From the NCBI RefSeq assembly GCF_016745835.1, contig NZ_JAERVL010000028.1, forward strand, positions 32,970-96,969: a stretch of 64,000 nucleotides of DNA, in the 5' to 3' direction. This stretch comes from Caldalkalibacillus salinus. Lineage in GTDB: Bacteria; Bacillota; Bacilli; Caldalkalibacillales; JCM-10596. A program made the translations under genes and the position numbers. The notes beneath the pieces are model-generated. The model saw only the letters and a program-made list of their open reading frames with translations. It was not told the DNA's origin and ran no database searches. This document shows positions 32,653 to 40,372 of this stretch, in pieces (positions within the stretch are counted from its first letter, which is position 1; each line of letters starts with the position of its first letter).

Positions 32653-32728
32653 GCTTCCATAGCTCAGTAGGTAGAGCGCTTCCATGGTAAGGAAGAGGTC
32701 GTCGGTTCAAACCCGGCTGGAAGCTCCA
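32653..32728 (+). tRNA. tRNA-Thr (GGT)
   Basis: A 76-nt cloverleaf with acceptor stem GCTTCCA/TGGAAGC, anticodon stem CTTCC/GGAAG with loop ATGGTAA (anticodon GGT), T loop TTCAAAC and an encoded CCA. Its 3' half is duplicated 1252 bp downstream, which marks it as a possible integration site. Confidence 0.95.
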
Positions 32729-32742
32729 TACATAAAACGCAC

Positions 32743-32783
32743 AACGACGGGGGTTATAAGCGGTTAGCTTACCGTCGTTTTTT
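32743..32783 (+). terminator. Terminator of the tRNA-Asn/Thr unit
   Basis: AACGACGG (32743-32750) pairs with CCGTCGTT (32772-32779), followed by a T-run. A near copy occurs at 33995-34039. Confidence 0.8.
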
Positions 32784-32967
32784 AGTGTAAACGTCTTGAC
32801 CAACACCTTGACTAGTCCAAATATGCTGACGAATTACGACTGAATCTCGGTGTGCAAAGCAATGGCAGGTCTATCTACATCATCACCCACCCCCACCACA
32901 AACTAAGTCGTTTGGGCGCAGAAGGGCGCAGAAGAAAAAGCACCGGTTAGGGTGCTTTTGTATATTA

Positions 32968-33135
32968 TTAATATTTTCTTGTTATTAAGTACATGCCATA
33001 TATTATATTTAATATCCCTATAATTAGTTTTATCGTATTTAAATTTCCTACTAAACTAGGAATGATAAAAGATAAACCAATAACAAGAAAGATGATGCCG
33101 CTGAATATATAATTACCGATTGCTATCACTCCCAT
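32968..33135 (-). CDS. Putative small membrane protein in the tRNA-Thr island
   Basis: An open frame of 55 codons on the minus strand encodes a hydrophobic protein with two likely membrane helices (IFSGIIFLVIGLSFIIPSL and IKLIIGILNIIYGMYLI). No ribosome binding site is visible before the ATG, so expression is doubtful. It lies in the AT-rich segment between the two tRNA-Thr copies and was found by translating the minus strand. Confidence 0.4.
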   Translation of the reverse strand: MGVIAIGNYIFSGIIFLVIGLSFIIPSLVGNLNTIKLIIGILNIIYGMYLITRKY

Positions 33136-33224
33136 AAATCTAAATACTACGTGTATCTAAACAGTCTATTATTTATACGACATCATAGTCATCAAACAAG
33201 TCTACTCTCCATGCGAAAATTGAA

Positions 33225-33650
33225 TTATAATTTTTCTATTTCATCCAATAGTTCTTGATACCTTTTATCCGACATTTCAAATTTTACTTCGGTACCTAAT
33301 CCCCACGAATGTGGTTCCATTAACTTACCTATTGATTCTAATCTCTCTGTTGTTTCCTGTGTAATTTCTTTACCATCTAAACCTTCTAATTTAGCAGCAA
33401 GTAAAGATAATATTAACGAACGCTTCCCCCCTGTACTATGAGTACGTCCCATAACCTCAATAAGTCCTTTCCTTGCATCATCGTTATCTACTAAATCTGA
33501 ATGGTACTCCAATTGTCTTTGAACATATAGGTACATTGAGATATCATAACTTTCGTAACTCATTTTTAGATGTCTATACTCATTATACTGATAAATAACA
33601 ACAAGAACCAATATTCCAGATATCGCCATCCATAATGTTTCTTTTTTCAT
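33225..33650 (-). CDS. Hypothetical membrane-anchored protein
   Basis: The 141-residue product has one N-terminal membrane helix (residues about 6-22, WMAISGILVLVVIYQY) and a charged helical remainder. I recognise no family. GAAAGGG lies before the ATG. It is the largest gene of the 1.25-kb island between the tRNA-Thr duplications; no integrase or recombinase accompanies it. Confidence 0.6.
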   Translation of the reverse strand: MKKETLWMAISGILVLVVIYQYNEYRHLKMSYESYDISMYLYVQRQLEYHSDLVDNDDARKGLIEVMGRTHSTGGKRSLILSLLAAKLEGLDGKEITQETTERLESIGKLMEPHSWGLGTEVKFEMSDKRYQELLDEIEKL

Positions 33651-33697
33651 TTTAAAACCCTTTCTAATAACACTGAAATTTCTTATTTTAAATAGTA

Positions 33698-33832
33698 TTA
33701 CTCTTTGACTTCAAAGCCATTCTTACAATTTTCTCCGGTTTCAGCATCATAAATTGAAAATGTCTCAACATTTTTAACTTTCACCAATGAGTTCCATTCT
33801 ACATAGGCAAAGATTATTCCTCTATATTTCAT
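33698..33832 (-). CDS. Short open frame, possible gene fragment
   Basis: A 44-residue frame on the minus strand starts MKYRGIIFAYVEWNSLVKV and ends KNGFEVKE. It could be the start of a separate small gene or a remnant; there is no good ribosome binding site. It lies 47 bp upstream of the 141-residue gene on the same strand. Confidence 0.35.
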   Translation of the reverse strand: MKYRGIIFAYVEWNSLVKVKNVETFSIYDAETGENCKNGFEVKE

Positions 33833-33934
33833 ACAAAACTAGTGTTTGTTCGCTCTAAAGGATTCGACAAATGCATAGTTGAATGCTTCGTGTGGATGTG
33901 GCAAGTTAAAATTTATTAAAATGCTCGCGGTTCA

Positions 33935-34004
33935 CATGGTAAGGAAGAGGTCGTCGATTCAAACCCGACTGGAAGCTCCATACATAAAACGTACAACGAC
34001 GGGG
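33935..34004 (+). repeat. Duplicated 3' half of tRNA-Thr (tRNA pseudogene, att-like)
   Basis: This 70-bp stretch matches 32683-32752 at a fixed offset of 1252 bp with three mismatches and no gaps. It covers the anticodon loop onward, the T arm, the 3' acceptor strand with CCA and the start of the terminator stem. The 5' half of the tRNA is missing, so it cannot be a working tRNA. The pattern is that of an attL/attR pair left by integration into a tRNA 3' end. Confidence 0.85.
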
Positions 34005-34039
34005 ACTAATAAGATTTAGTTACCCCGTCGTTTTTTTTT
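33995..34039 (+). terminator. Second copy of the tRNA terminator
   Basis: AACGACGGGG pairs with CCCCGTCGTT, followed by nine T residues. The stem start belongs to the duplicated 70-bp segment; the loop has diverged from the first copy. Confidence 0.75.
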
Positions 34040-34154
34040 ATTACATTAGCAAGGTGTTATGAAAAAAGCACATGGGATGAAAGATTGGGGTACCCATCTT
34101 CTATAATTGACAAGGCTTCGTGGACAAAAGCATTCAGAAAGGGGAGCAGTCAGT

Positions 34155-34235
34155 ATGAGTAACAAAAGTATATTAGCTGTTATTATCTTAAGTTTAGTTG
34201 GGGTTACCTTATTGTATCTCAATTTTTCTATATGA
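34155..34235 (+). CDS. Putative 26-residue membrane peptide
   Basis: An ATG preceded by AGAAAGGGGAGCAGTCAGT opens a 26-codon frame encoding MSNKSILAVIILSLVGVTLL plus a short tail, a single membrane helix. A terminator-like hairpin lies about 100 bp downstream. It was found by eye. Function unknown; spore or small stress membrane peptides look like this. Confidence 0.45.
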   Translation: MSNKSILAVIILSLVGVTLLYLNFSI

Positions 34236-34334
34236 GTAATATGACTGAAATTTCCTTATAAAAACTATTGATATTATGTTGGAATTCCAGTATCATAGCT
34301 GAAGATGGATTTTTTCGACAAATTTTGATATTTG

Positions 34335-34368
34335 GGCACGGCTCTCTTTATGGGACCGTGCTTTTCAT
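34335..34368 (+). terminator. Terminator before the AbgT gene
   Basis: GCACGG pairs with CCGTGC around a 13-base loop, followed by TTTTCATTT. It may end the transcript of the 26-residue peptide. Confidence 0.55.
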
Positions 34369-34456
34369 TTCTCACTGTTTTGTGTCTATATTCAGAAAAA
34401 TTACGCTTATAACACAAGGCGTCAATGTCAACTAAGAGAGAGGAGCGTGGGGAAAC

Positions 34457-35980
34457 GTGAGAGAGAATAACAAACAAGGTATGATCCATCGTACTTTAGA
34501 CCGTATCGAATATATCGGTAACAGGCTTCCGCACCCTATTACCTTATTCTTCATGTTTGCTGGACTTGTGGTTCTTTTATCATGGGTTTTAGCACTGTTC
34601 GACGTGATGGTAGAGCATAATGGAGAAACAATTGCGGTTCAAAACTTACTTTCAGCTGACGGCGTACAGTATATGTTCACTAGTGCAGTCGATAACTTTA
34701 CTGGATTTGCGCCACTCGGCACTGTATTGGTGACGATGCTAGGAATTGGGATTGCCGAACGTTCCGGTCTCATTAGTGCTATGCTTAGAGGGCTTGTAAC
34801 AACCGTTCCTAAACAATTACTAACGGCAGCACTTGTGTTTGCTGGTATTATGTCAAGTATGGCAGCAGATGCGGGATACGTTGTGCTTACGCCATTAGGT
34901 GCCGTCTTATTTGCAGCTATAGGACGACATCCGTTAGCGGGACTTGCGGCAGCATTCGCTGGAGTGTCTGCAGGATATAGTGCGAACCTGTTTATCACAT
35001 CGCTAGATCCTTTACTAGCAGGACTGACGATGGAAGCAGCAGCCACTAGTAACGCTAGTTATGCTGAAGGCATGAACATTGCCATGAACTACTACTTTAT
35101 GATTACGTCTGTGTTTATTCTCACGATTGTGGGAACCTTCGTCACAGATAAGATTGTCGAACCTAGACTAGGTCAATACACGGGCGGTGTCCAAGAAGAC
35201 GAGATTACAACACTTAGCCAAGCAGAGCGTAAAGGTGTAATTGCCTCAGGTATCTCTGTACTAGTGACAATTGCAGCTCTTGCCCTACTCATTGTGCCTG
35301 AATGGGGACCACTAAGAGGAGAGGGTGGAGAGATTATACAATCTCCATTCTTTAGTTCTCTGGTACCGATTATCTTTATCGCTTTCTTAATCCCAGGTAT
35401 CGTATACGGTATTGTGACGAAGAGTATTAAGTCTGATAAAGACGTCGCCGATCAAATGTCAGAAACAATGGCCACAATGGGCGCTTATATTGTACTAGCC
35501 TTTGCCGCAGGACAATTCGTCGCTTACTTCGGTGAGACGAATATGGGAATTGTTCTAGCCATAAAAGGGGCGGAGTTCATCAATAATGTTGGATTTGGCG
35601 GCTTCCCGTTAATTCTAACCTTTATCGCCGTTGCAGGGTTTATTAACCTGTTTATCGGTAGTGCCTCAGCCAAATGGGCCATCATGGCACCTGTTTTCGT
35701 GCCTATGATGATGCAATTGGGGTACTCCCCAGAATTAACCCAGGTGGCCTATCGTATCGCGGACTCCACGACGAACATTATCACACCATTGATGCCTTAC
35801 TTTGCGATCGTCATTGCTTTCGCTCAGAAGTATGATAAGAAAGCGGGTATCGGAACACTAATTACCACTATGATCCCGTACTCTATCGCCTTTAGCATCA
35901 TTTGGATTATTATGCTATTCGCATGGGTGTTCTTCGGTTGGGACCTCGGTCCAGGATCTCCGCTTTTCTATCAAAACTAA
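34457..35980 (+). CDS. AbgT-family transporter
   Basis: AbgT proteins move p-aminobenzoyl-glutamate or export sulfonamide-type compounds. The 507-residue protein has about 12 hydrophobic segments and family signatures such as RLPHPITLFFMFAGLVVLLS near the start and GSASAKWAIMAPVFVPMMM near 400. It starts at GTG with GAGAGGAGCGTGGGG upstream. Expressed alone with a downstream terminator. Substrate in this organism unknown. Confidence 0.9.
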   Translation: MRENNKQGMIHRTLDRIEYIGNRLPHPITLFFMFAGLVVLLSWVLALFDVMVEHNGETIAVQNLLSADGVQYMFTSAVDNFTGFAPLGTVLVTMLGIGIAERSGLISAMLRGLVTTVPKQLLTAALVFAGIMSSMAADAGYVVLTPLGAVLFAAIGRHPLAGLAAAFAGVSAGYSANLFITSLDPLLAGLTMEAAATSNASYAEGMNIAMNYYFMITSVFILTIVGTFVTDKIVEPRLGQYTGGVQEDEITTLSQAERKGVIASGISVLVTIAALALLIVPEWGPLRGEGGEIIQSPFFSSLVPIIFIAFLIPGIVYGIVTKSIKSDKDVADQMSETMATMGAYIVLAFAAGQFVAYFGETNMGIVLAIKGAEFINNVGFGGFPLILTFIAVAGFINLFIGSASAKWAIMAPVFVPMMMQLGYSPELTQVAYRIADSTTNIITPLMPYFAIVIAFAQKYDKKAGIGTLITTMIPYSIAFSIIWIIMLFAWVFFGWDLGPGSPLFYQN

Positions 35981-36307
35981 CTTATAGCCCTTTAACATCT
36001 GAGTAGATTATAGAAAAAAGCAGATAGCAGAAAAGTTAACAAAAGAAATAAAATAACGACCTTTTTAACCGGTTGGGAATTCCCAGCTGGTTTTTTTATA
36101 GCTTGATAAGAGTAGAGGGCAGCAAAATTGCATGATGTACGGTGTATTAAACATTAACGACCCTCAGCCCATCCTCTCTTAGAAAATAGAGTATGCTATA
36201 ATAAAGTAAATCCTTTTATTGGTAAATTAAAAATCAGATTAGTATCTTAAAGGTAGGGGTTAATATAACTATATGTAAAATAAGCCACAAATGAAGGAGG
36301 AAATGGT
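35981..36307 (+). other. Intergenic region with terminator and promoter-like element
   Basis: A terminator (AACCGGTTGGG with CCCAGCTGGTT, 36067-36090, then seven T residues) closes the AbgT gene. GTATGCTATAAT (extended -10, 36197-36202) may be the promoter of the methyltransferase gene. No gene in between. Confidence 0.6.
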
Positions 36308-36979
36308 ATGAATAAGTCTGACATATGGCAAGATGTTGACCTTTATTTTAGTTCGATGCTCCATGAGAATGATGAAGTCATGGATAAGATATTGACCGCT
36401 AATGCAGAAGCCAATCTACCTGCTATTGATGTGTCTCCTAATCAAGGGAAATTTCTCTACTTACTGGCGAAGCTCAAAGGGGCAAAGCATATTCTAGAGA
36501 TCGGAACGCTCGGAGGTTACAGTAGTGTCTGGCTTGGCCGTGCTTTACCACATGACGGGAAGCTTATAACCCTTGAACTCGAGCATAAACATGCAGAAGT
36601 GGCGGAGAAAAACATTACATTAGCGGGTCTAGAAAATAAAATAGAGATCAAGGTTGGCCCTGCGTTAGACATACTGCCAACGCTGAAAGATCAAGAGAAA
36701 AATCCATTCGATATGATCTTTATCGATGCCGATAAACAGAATAATCCTCACTACTTGCAGTGGGCACTACAACTATCCAAACCGGGGACGGTTATTTTAG
36801 TAGATAATGTGGTACGTAATGGCAAAGTGATTGAGGACAATAGTGATGATGACAGCATCCAGGGTACACGTCAGTTTATCCATTTGCTATCGGAAGAATC
36901 TCGCATAGAAACAACGGCCCTCCAAACAGTGGGTGTTAAAGGGTATGACGGATTTGTCATGGGTGTTGTCAAGGATTAA
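36308..36979 (+). CDS. SAM-dependent O-methyltransferase (COMT-like class)
   Basis: The 223-residue protein has the class I methyltransferase motif I LEIGTLGGYSSVWLGRAL near 62-79, acidic residue after beta 2 (ITLELEHK) and the metal-site region FDMIFIDADKQNN followed by VDNVVRNGKV. This matches the catechol-type, metal-dependent O-methyltransferases (relatives of YrrM, which in B. subtilis acts on tRNA). Substrate uncertain. AAGGAGGAAATGGT precedes ATG. Confidence 0.85.
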   Translation: MNKSDIWQDVDLYFSSMLHENDEVMDKILTANAEANLPAIDVSPNQGKFLYLLAKLKGAKHILEIGTLGGYSSVWLGRALPHDGKLITLELEHKHAEVAEKNITLAGLENKIEIKVGPALDILPTLKDQEKNPFDMIFIDADKQNNPHYLQWALQLSKPGTVILVDNVVRNGKVIEDNSDDDSIQGTRQFIHLLSEESRIETTALQTVGVKGYDGFVMGVVKD

Positions 36980-37055
36980 GGGTTGCCAGTGACATAAGAG
37001 GTTGAAGATGAAAAAGATATAAAGGGTTAGAAACGACTTGAAGGAAGTGATCCTT

Positions 37056-37562
37056 ATGGCAACCGTTCACAAGGGAAGGTTTACGGCCGAGATAGAAGGA
37101 GAATTTGTCATTTTTATAATCGGTGTGAGAGTGAATAAGCTGTTAGCCATACATAAATGGCTTCCGATATTTAGGGCTATGGAGAAGATGATAAAAGAGC
37201 TCTATGACAATGAAGACTTGGGCTTTTTAGGTACGGAGTATTTCCTACAGTGGCGAGGCGCGACGCTCCTTCAATATTGGCGATCTTATGAGCAGTTAGA
37301 AAAGTATGCGAGAGAGGGCATTCACCTCGAGGCGTGGAAGAAATTTAATCAGTCTATAGGAACGGACGGCTCAGTGGGGATATACCATGAAACGTATATC
37401 GTACAGCCTCAAAATTATGAATGTATATATGGTAATATGCCCAAATTCGGGTTAGGTAAGGTATCTAACCATGTACCTGCGGTGGGCAGAAGGGAAACAT
37501 CAAGGCGTAGGCTGGGTGGGGATAATAACCCTGCTGTTAAAACACCAGAGAACCCTAAGTAG
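37056..37562 (+). CDS. DUF4188 / monooxygenase-like protein
   Basis: The 168-residue protein resembles the DUF4188 dimeric alpha-beta barrel family, with the C-terminal motif MPKFGLGKVSNHVPAVGRR typical of it. The start is ATG 37056 (MATVHKGRFTAEIEG) after GAAGGAAGTGATCCTT; a TTG six codons earlier is less likely. Enzymatic role not established. It sits 76 bp after the methyltransferase and may be co-transcribed. Confidence 0.75.
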   Translation: MATVHKGRFTAEIEGEFVIFIIGVRVNKLLAIHKWLPIFRAMEKMIKELYDNEDLGFLGTEYFLQWRGATLLQYWRSYEQLEKYAREGIHLEAWKKFNQSIGTDGSVGIYHETYIVQPQNYECIYGNMPKFGLGKVSNHVPAVGRRETSRRRLGGDNNPAVKTPENPK

Positions 37563-37806
37563 CACCTTACTACGGAAACAAAAAAGCAAATGAATGGAAG
37601 GTAGCCTCCAAAATCCCGGTTAATCTCTTGAACAAACGTTGAGATGCGTTCCCGATAAACGGTTAGGGTAACTTGTAACACTTCCTCCAGTTGGCATCAT
37701 AAAAATGGCCATTTAGCGCATAATCTAAAAGAGAATACGCAAACATGAATTGTTATCGTCTATCTAAAATCTTTTAAAAATGGGCTCAACCAACGGGAGT
37801 GTTTAC

Positions 37807-38076
37807 ATGTATGTGATCAGGGCACTGTTTATCGCAAGTATCATCATAGGCGTGTTGTTTATATTTACCGGCTTCTTTATAAACAAAAAGAAGCTAGAAA
37901 AGCTGGATTACAAAGATGAGACCCTATGGCGCAAATATCCTAACAAAGCATTAGTAGGGTCGATCGTCATGGGCCTGCACCGTTTTTTACCCTTCTGGTC
38001 AGTAAGAGTTTTGTTTATCTTGATTGGACTAGGGATTATCTTGCTTATGTTTTATCTGCATCCATCGCATTTTTGA
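37807..38076 (+). CDS. Small two-helix membrane protein
   Basis: The 89-residue product has a first helix (IRALFIASIIIGVLFIFTGF), a charged middle (KKKLEKLDYKDETLWRKYP) and a second helix near the end (VLFILIGLGIILLMFYL). Start ATG 37807 is chosen because of GGGAGTG 6 bp upstream. No family recognised. It has its own terminator. Confidence 0.6.
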   Translation: MYVIRALFIASIIIGVLFIFTGFFINKKKLEKLDYKDETLWRKYPNKALVGSIVMGLHRFLPFWSVRVLFILIGLGIILLMFYLHPSHF

Positions 38077-38134
38077 AGAAAAAAAGGAAAAGAGACAGGT
38101 GATCGGCTCCATGTTATACCGTCTTTGTCATAGC

Positions 38135-38163
38135 AAGCCCTACTTTGCAAATAGGGCTTTTTC
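38135..38163 (+). terminator. Terminator after the two-helix membrane protein
   Basis: AAGCCCT (38135-38141) pairs with AGGGCTT (38153-38159), followed by TTTTT. Confidence 0.75.
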
Positions 38164-38234
38164 CGTGCCTAGTTCAGAATAAGTTTTAAGATTTGGGTTT
38201 AATTTTCGGACCATTTCGAATTCAACATAAACCC

Positions 38235-38263
38235 TTTACAGTTTACTAGATATAGAGTATAAT
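38235..38263 (+). promoter_or_regulatory. Promoter of the tRNA-Tyr/tRNA-Lys unit
   Basis: TTTACA (38235-38240) and a consensus TATAAT (38258-38263) with 17-bp spacer, 107 bp before tRNA-Tyr. Confidence 0.7.
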
Positions 38264-38370
38264 CACGATTGTTGTCGCTTTGAGACACCATATAGGCCTG
38301 ATGTTACGATAGATTAATATCGCTAGAATTGTCGCCTACATGTCACTCAAAAACGACTTGATATATATGT

Positions 38371-38455
38371 GGAGGGGTAGCGAAGTGGCTAAACGCGGCG
38401 GACTGTAAATCCGCTCCCTCTGGGTTCGGGAGTTCGAATCTCTCCCCCTCCACCA
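38371..38455 (+). tRNA. tRNA-Tyr (GTA)
   Basis: An 85-nt class II tRNA with acceptor stem GGAGGGG/CCCCTCC, anticodon loop CTGTAAA (anticodon GTA), a long variable arm and encoded ACCA end. Confidence 0.97.
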
Positions 38456-38459
38456 TTGT

Positions 38460-38535
38460 GAGCCATTAGCTCAGCTGGCAGAGCATCTGACTTTTAATCA
38501 GAGGGTCGAAGGTTCGAATCCTTCATGGCTCACCA
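38460..38535 (+). tRNA. tRNA-Lys (TTT)
   Basis: A 76-nt tRNA with acceptor stem GAGCCAT/ATGGCTC, anticodon loop CTTTTAA (anticodon TTT), T arm GAAGG-TTCGAAT-CCTTC and encoded ACCA. Its last 19 bases are the first 19 bases of each downstream tandem unit. Confidence 0.97.
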
Positions 38536-39027
38536 TTACATATAGAAGTAAAGGATTCTCACCTACGGTTCCCTCGCTTCAGATTATAGATAGAAACAGT
38601 TATAGATAGAAGAAGGAAGCGAGACTAGCTAAAGCGTCGGAATCCTTCATGGCTCACCATTACATATAGAAGTAAAGGATTCTCACCTACGGTTCCCTCG
38701 CTTCAGATTATAGATAGAAACAGTTATAGATAGAAGAAGGAAGCGAGACTAGCTAAAGCGTCGGACTCCTTCATGGCTCACCATTACAGATAGAAGTAAA
38801 GGATTCTCAGCTACGGTTCCCTCGCTGCAGATTATAGATGTTATAGATAGAAGAAGGACGCGAGACTAGCTAAAGCGTCGGACTCCTTCATGGCTCACCA
38901 TTACAGATAGAAGTAAAGGATTCTCAGCTACGGTTCCCTCGCTGCAGATTATAGATGTTATAGATAGAAGAAGGACGCGAGACTAGCTAAAGCGTCGGAA
39001 TCCTTCATGGCTCACCATTACATATAG
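38517..39027 (+). repeat. Tandem repeats seeded by the tRNA-Lys 3' end
   Basis: Units start at 38517, 38641, 38765 and 38882 (124, 124, 117 and 117 bp); a fifth partial copy runs 38999-39027. Units 1 and 2 are identical, and units 3 and 4 are identical, giving an A-A-B-B array. Every unit begins with the last part of tRNA-Lys (CCTTCATGGCTCACCA). Unit A contains the inverted pairs GAATCCTT/AAGGATTC and CTCGCTTC/GAAGCGAG; unit B has a 7-bp deletion and weaker pairing. The array lies between tRNA-Lys and its terminator and would be part of the precursor transcript. No gene is seen in it. Confidence 0.95.
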
Positions 39028-39061
39028 GACGTAAAGATAAGGTTTTTTCACCTTTTAACAG

Positions 39062-39089
39062 ACAGTTCCATTAAGGAGCTGTTTTTTTT
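39062..39089 (+). terminator. Terminator of the tRNA-Tyr/Lys unit
   Basis: ACAGTTCC (39062-39069) pairs with GGAGCTGT (39074-39081), one G-U pair, followed by eight T residues. Confidence 0.8.
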
Positions 39090-39122
39090 AGTGCGTGGAT
39101 ATATATGCAGATTTTTGTCGAG

Positions 39123-39151
39123 TTGAGTCATTTCCTCATCACTGTTTTAAT
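39123..39151 (+). promoter_or_regulatory. Possible promoter of rocF
   Basis: TTGAGT (39123-39128) and TTTAAT (39146-39151) with a 17-bp spacer lie 31 bp before the arginase start. No sigma-54 (-24/-12) motif of the roc type was seen. Confidence 0.35.
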
Positions 39152-39181
39152 AGAGTTATACGTTATTGGGGGGATGAGAAA

Positions 39182-40081
39182 ATGAAAAAGAATATGAGTA
39201 TTGTCGGAGTTCCAATGGACTTAGGACAAGGACGCAGAGGCGTGGACATGGGGCCAAGTGCCATACGATACGCGAATGCCATTAAACGTCTTGAAAGACT
39301 CGGTCATCATATTAACGATTTGGGAGATTTAAATATCCCTAGACTAGAGAAGCGAATCCCTAACGAACAAAATCTAAAATTTTTAGAGGAAGTGGTTGCT
39401 GTTAATGAAGAGTTGGCCAAAAAAGTAAGCGCTATTATGGCTGAAGATCGCTTTCCTCTCGTATTTGGTGGGGACCACAGCATTGCCATCGGAACACTAG
39501 CAGGTGTGGCCAAGCACAAACAGAATTTAGGGGTCATCTGGTACGATGCCCACGGAGACCTTAATACAGGAGATACGTCCCCATCAGGAAACATCCACGG
39601 TATGCCACTTGCTGTCAGTCTCGGAAATGGACATGAGAAACTGACAAACATTTTAGACTACAATCCGAAGATCAAGCCTGAGAATGTCGTGATTATTGGC
39701 GCTAGGGAGCTCGACGCCGGTGAGAAGGAGTACATTAGAGAGAGCGGGATGAAAGTGTTTACGATGCACGAAATTGACCGTCTGGGGATGACACACGTCA
39801 TGGAAGAGGCCATCGCCCATGTGACGGACGGAACGGACGGTGTTCATCTAAGTCTTGATTTAGACGGGCTAGATCCGAGCGATGCCCCGGGTGTTGGAAC
39901 TCCCGTGATCGGAGGTATTTCGTATCGTGAGAGCCATCTTGCAATGGAGATTTTAGCAGAAGCAGACATTCTCACATCAGCTGAATTTGTAGAGGTTAAC
40001 CCTATACTAGATGAGCGTAACAAAACAGCTAACGTCGCCGTTGCTCTAATGGGGTCTTTATTCGGAGAGAAATTACTGTAA
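39182..40081 (+). CDS. rocF: Arginase
   Basis: Arginase hydrolyses arginine to ornithine and urea in catabolism. The 299-residue product has the manganese-binding motifs GGDHS near 97-101, DAHGDLN near 120-126 and DLDGLDP near 225. The ATG 39182 start (MKKNMSIVGVPMDLGQGRRG) follows TTGGGGGGATGAGAA; a longer frame from 39095 is rejected. It directly precedes the sigW cluster. A decayed second ureohydrolase gene lies at about 48.8 kb. Confidence 0.95.
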   Translation: MKKNMSIVGVPMDLGQGRRGVDMGPSAIRYANAIKRLERLGHHINDLGDLNIPRLEKRIPNEQNLKFLEEVVAVNEELAKKVSAIMAEDRFPLVFGGDHSIAIGTLAGVAKHKQNLGVIWYDAHGDLNTGDTSPSGNIHGMPLAVSLGNGHEKLTNILDYNPKIKPENVVIIGARELDAGEKEYIRESGMKVFTMHEIDRLGMTHVMEEAIAHVTDGTDGVHLSLDLDGLDPSDAPGVGTPVIGGISYRESHLAMEILAEADILTSAEFVEVNPILDERNKTANVAVALMGSLFGEKLL

Positions 40082-40098
40082 TCATACATTGATATCCG

Positions 40099-40126
40099 TT
40101 TACAAAAGGGAATTTTGGTGTATAAT
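40099..40126 (+). promoter_or_regulatory. Strong promoter-like sequence of a small RNA after rocF
   Basis: TTTACA (40099-40104) and a consensus TATAAT (40121-40126) with a 16-bp spacer begin 18 bp after the rocF stop. There is no gene with a ribosome binding site before the terminator at 40202-40240. Confidence 0.55.
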
Positions 40127-40132
40127 GAAATT

Positions 40133-40240
40133 AAGAAACGCATACACTAAAGAAGGCAAAAAGTTTCATTAGGCAGACCAAATTCACCCATGAAACTAAT
40201 AGAAGCACTCGTCAGGACCAGTGACGAGTGCTTCTTTCTT
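40133..40240 (+). ncRNA. Candidate structured small RNA (possible antitoxin RNA)
   Basis: The region between the promoter at 40099-40126 and a strong terminator could make an RNA of about 105 nt. It would fold with a perfect 8-bp stem AGTTTCAT/ATGAAACT (40162-40169 with 40190-40197) and the terminator stem. Two short frames inside lack ribosome binding sites. Its 3' end meets the 3' end of the convergent small peptide gene at 40240-40344, the geometry of RatA/TxpA. Nothing beyond sequence pattern supports transcription. Confidence 0.4.
40202..40240 (+). terminator. Strong terminator hairpin between rocF and the small peptide gene
   Basis: GAAGCACTCGTCA pairs with TGACGAGTGCTTC (13 bp) around a short loop; TTTCTTT follows on the plus strand. 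On the minus strand the T-run is poor, so it serves mainly rocF or the small RNA. Confidence 0.85.
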
Positions 40241-40344
40241 TACTGACGGAAACGCTTTTTTATGATGTCTAATGTCTTGTCTGTGATGTTAAGTACACGC
40301 TCCGCCACTCCTAAAACGAGGAGAATGAAGGCAAAAAGCTCCAA
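40240..40344 (-). CDS. Small hydrophobic peptide, toxin-like
   Basis: On the minus strand AAAGGAGGTGAGC (40361-40349), fully complementary to the 16S rRNA 3' end, precedes a TTG start and a 34-codon frame. The peptide begins MELFAFILLVLGVAERVLNI, one membrane helix, and ends in a charged tail DKTLDIIKKRFRQ. A TGATACAAT extended -10 lies upstream. Length, topology and the convergent promoter are those of Bacillus type I toxins, but I cannot match it to a named toxin. Alternatives: small membrane regulator, or a peptide linked to the sigma-W envelope-stress locus. Confidence 0.6.
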   Translation of the reverse strand: MELFAFILLVLGVAERVLNITDKTLDIIKKRFRQ

Positions 40345-40372
40345 TTAAGCTCACCTCCTTTCACCCGTTTTA

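Noticed and set aside
38371..38455. tRNA-Leu or tRNA-Ser (long variable arm)
   Set aside because: The anticodon loop CTGTAAA gives GTA, which is Tyr; Tyr tRNAs of bacteria also have a long variable arm.
38517..39027. CRISPR array
   Set aside because: The units are identical over their full 117-124 bp with no unique spacers, and no cas genes are present; they are tRNA-derived tandem repeats.
39095..39181. Extended N-terminus of arginase
   Set aside because: It covers the likely promoter and has no ribosome binding site; the family start is at 39182.
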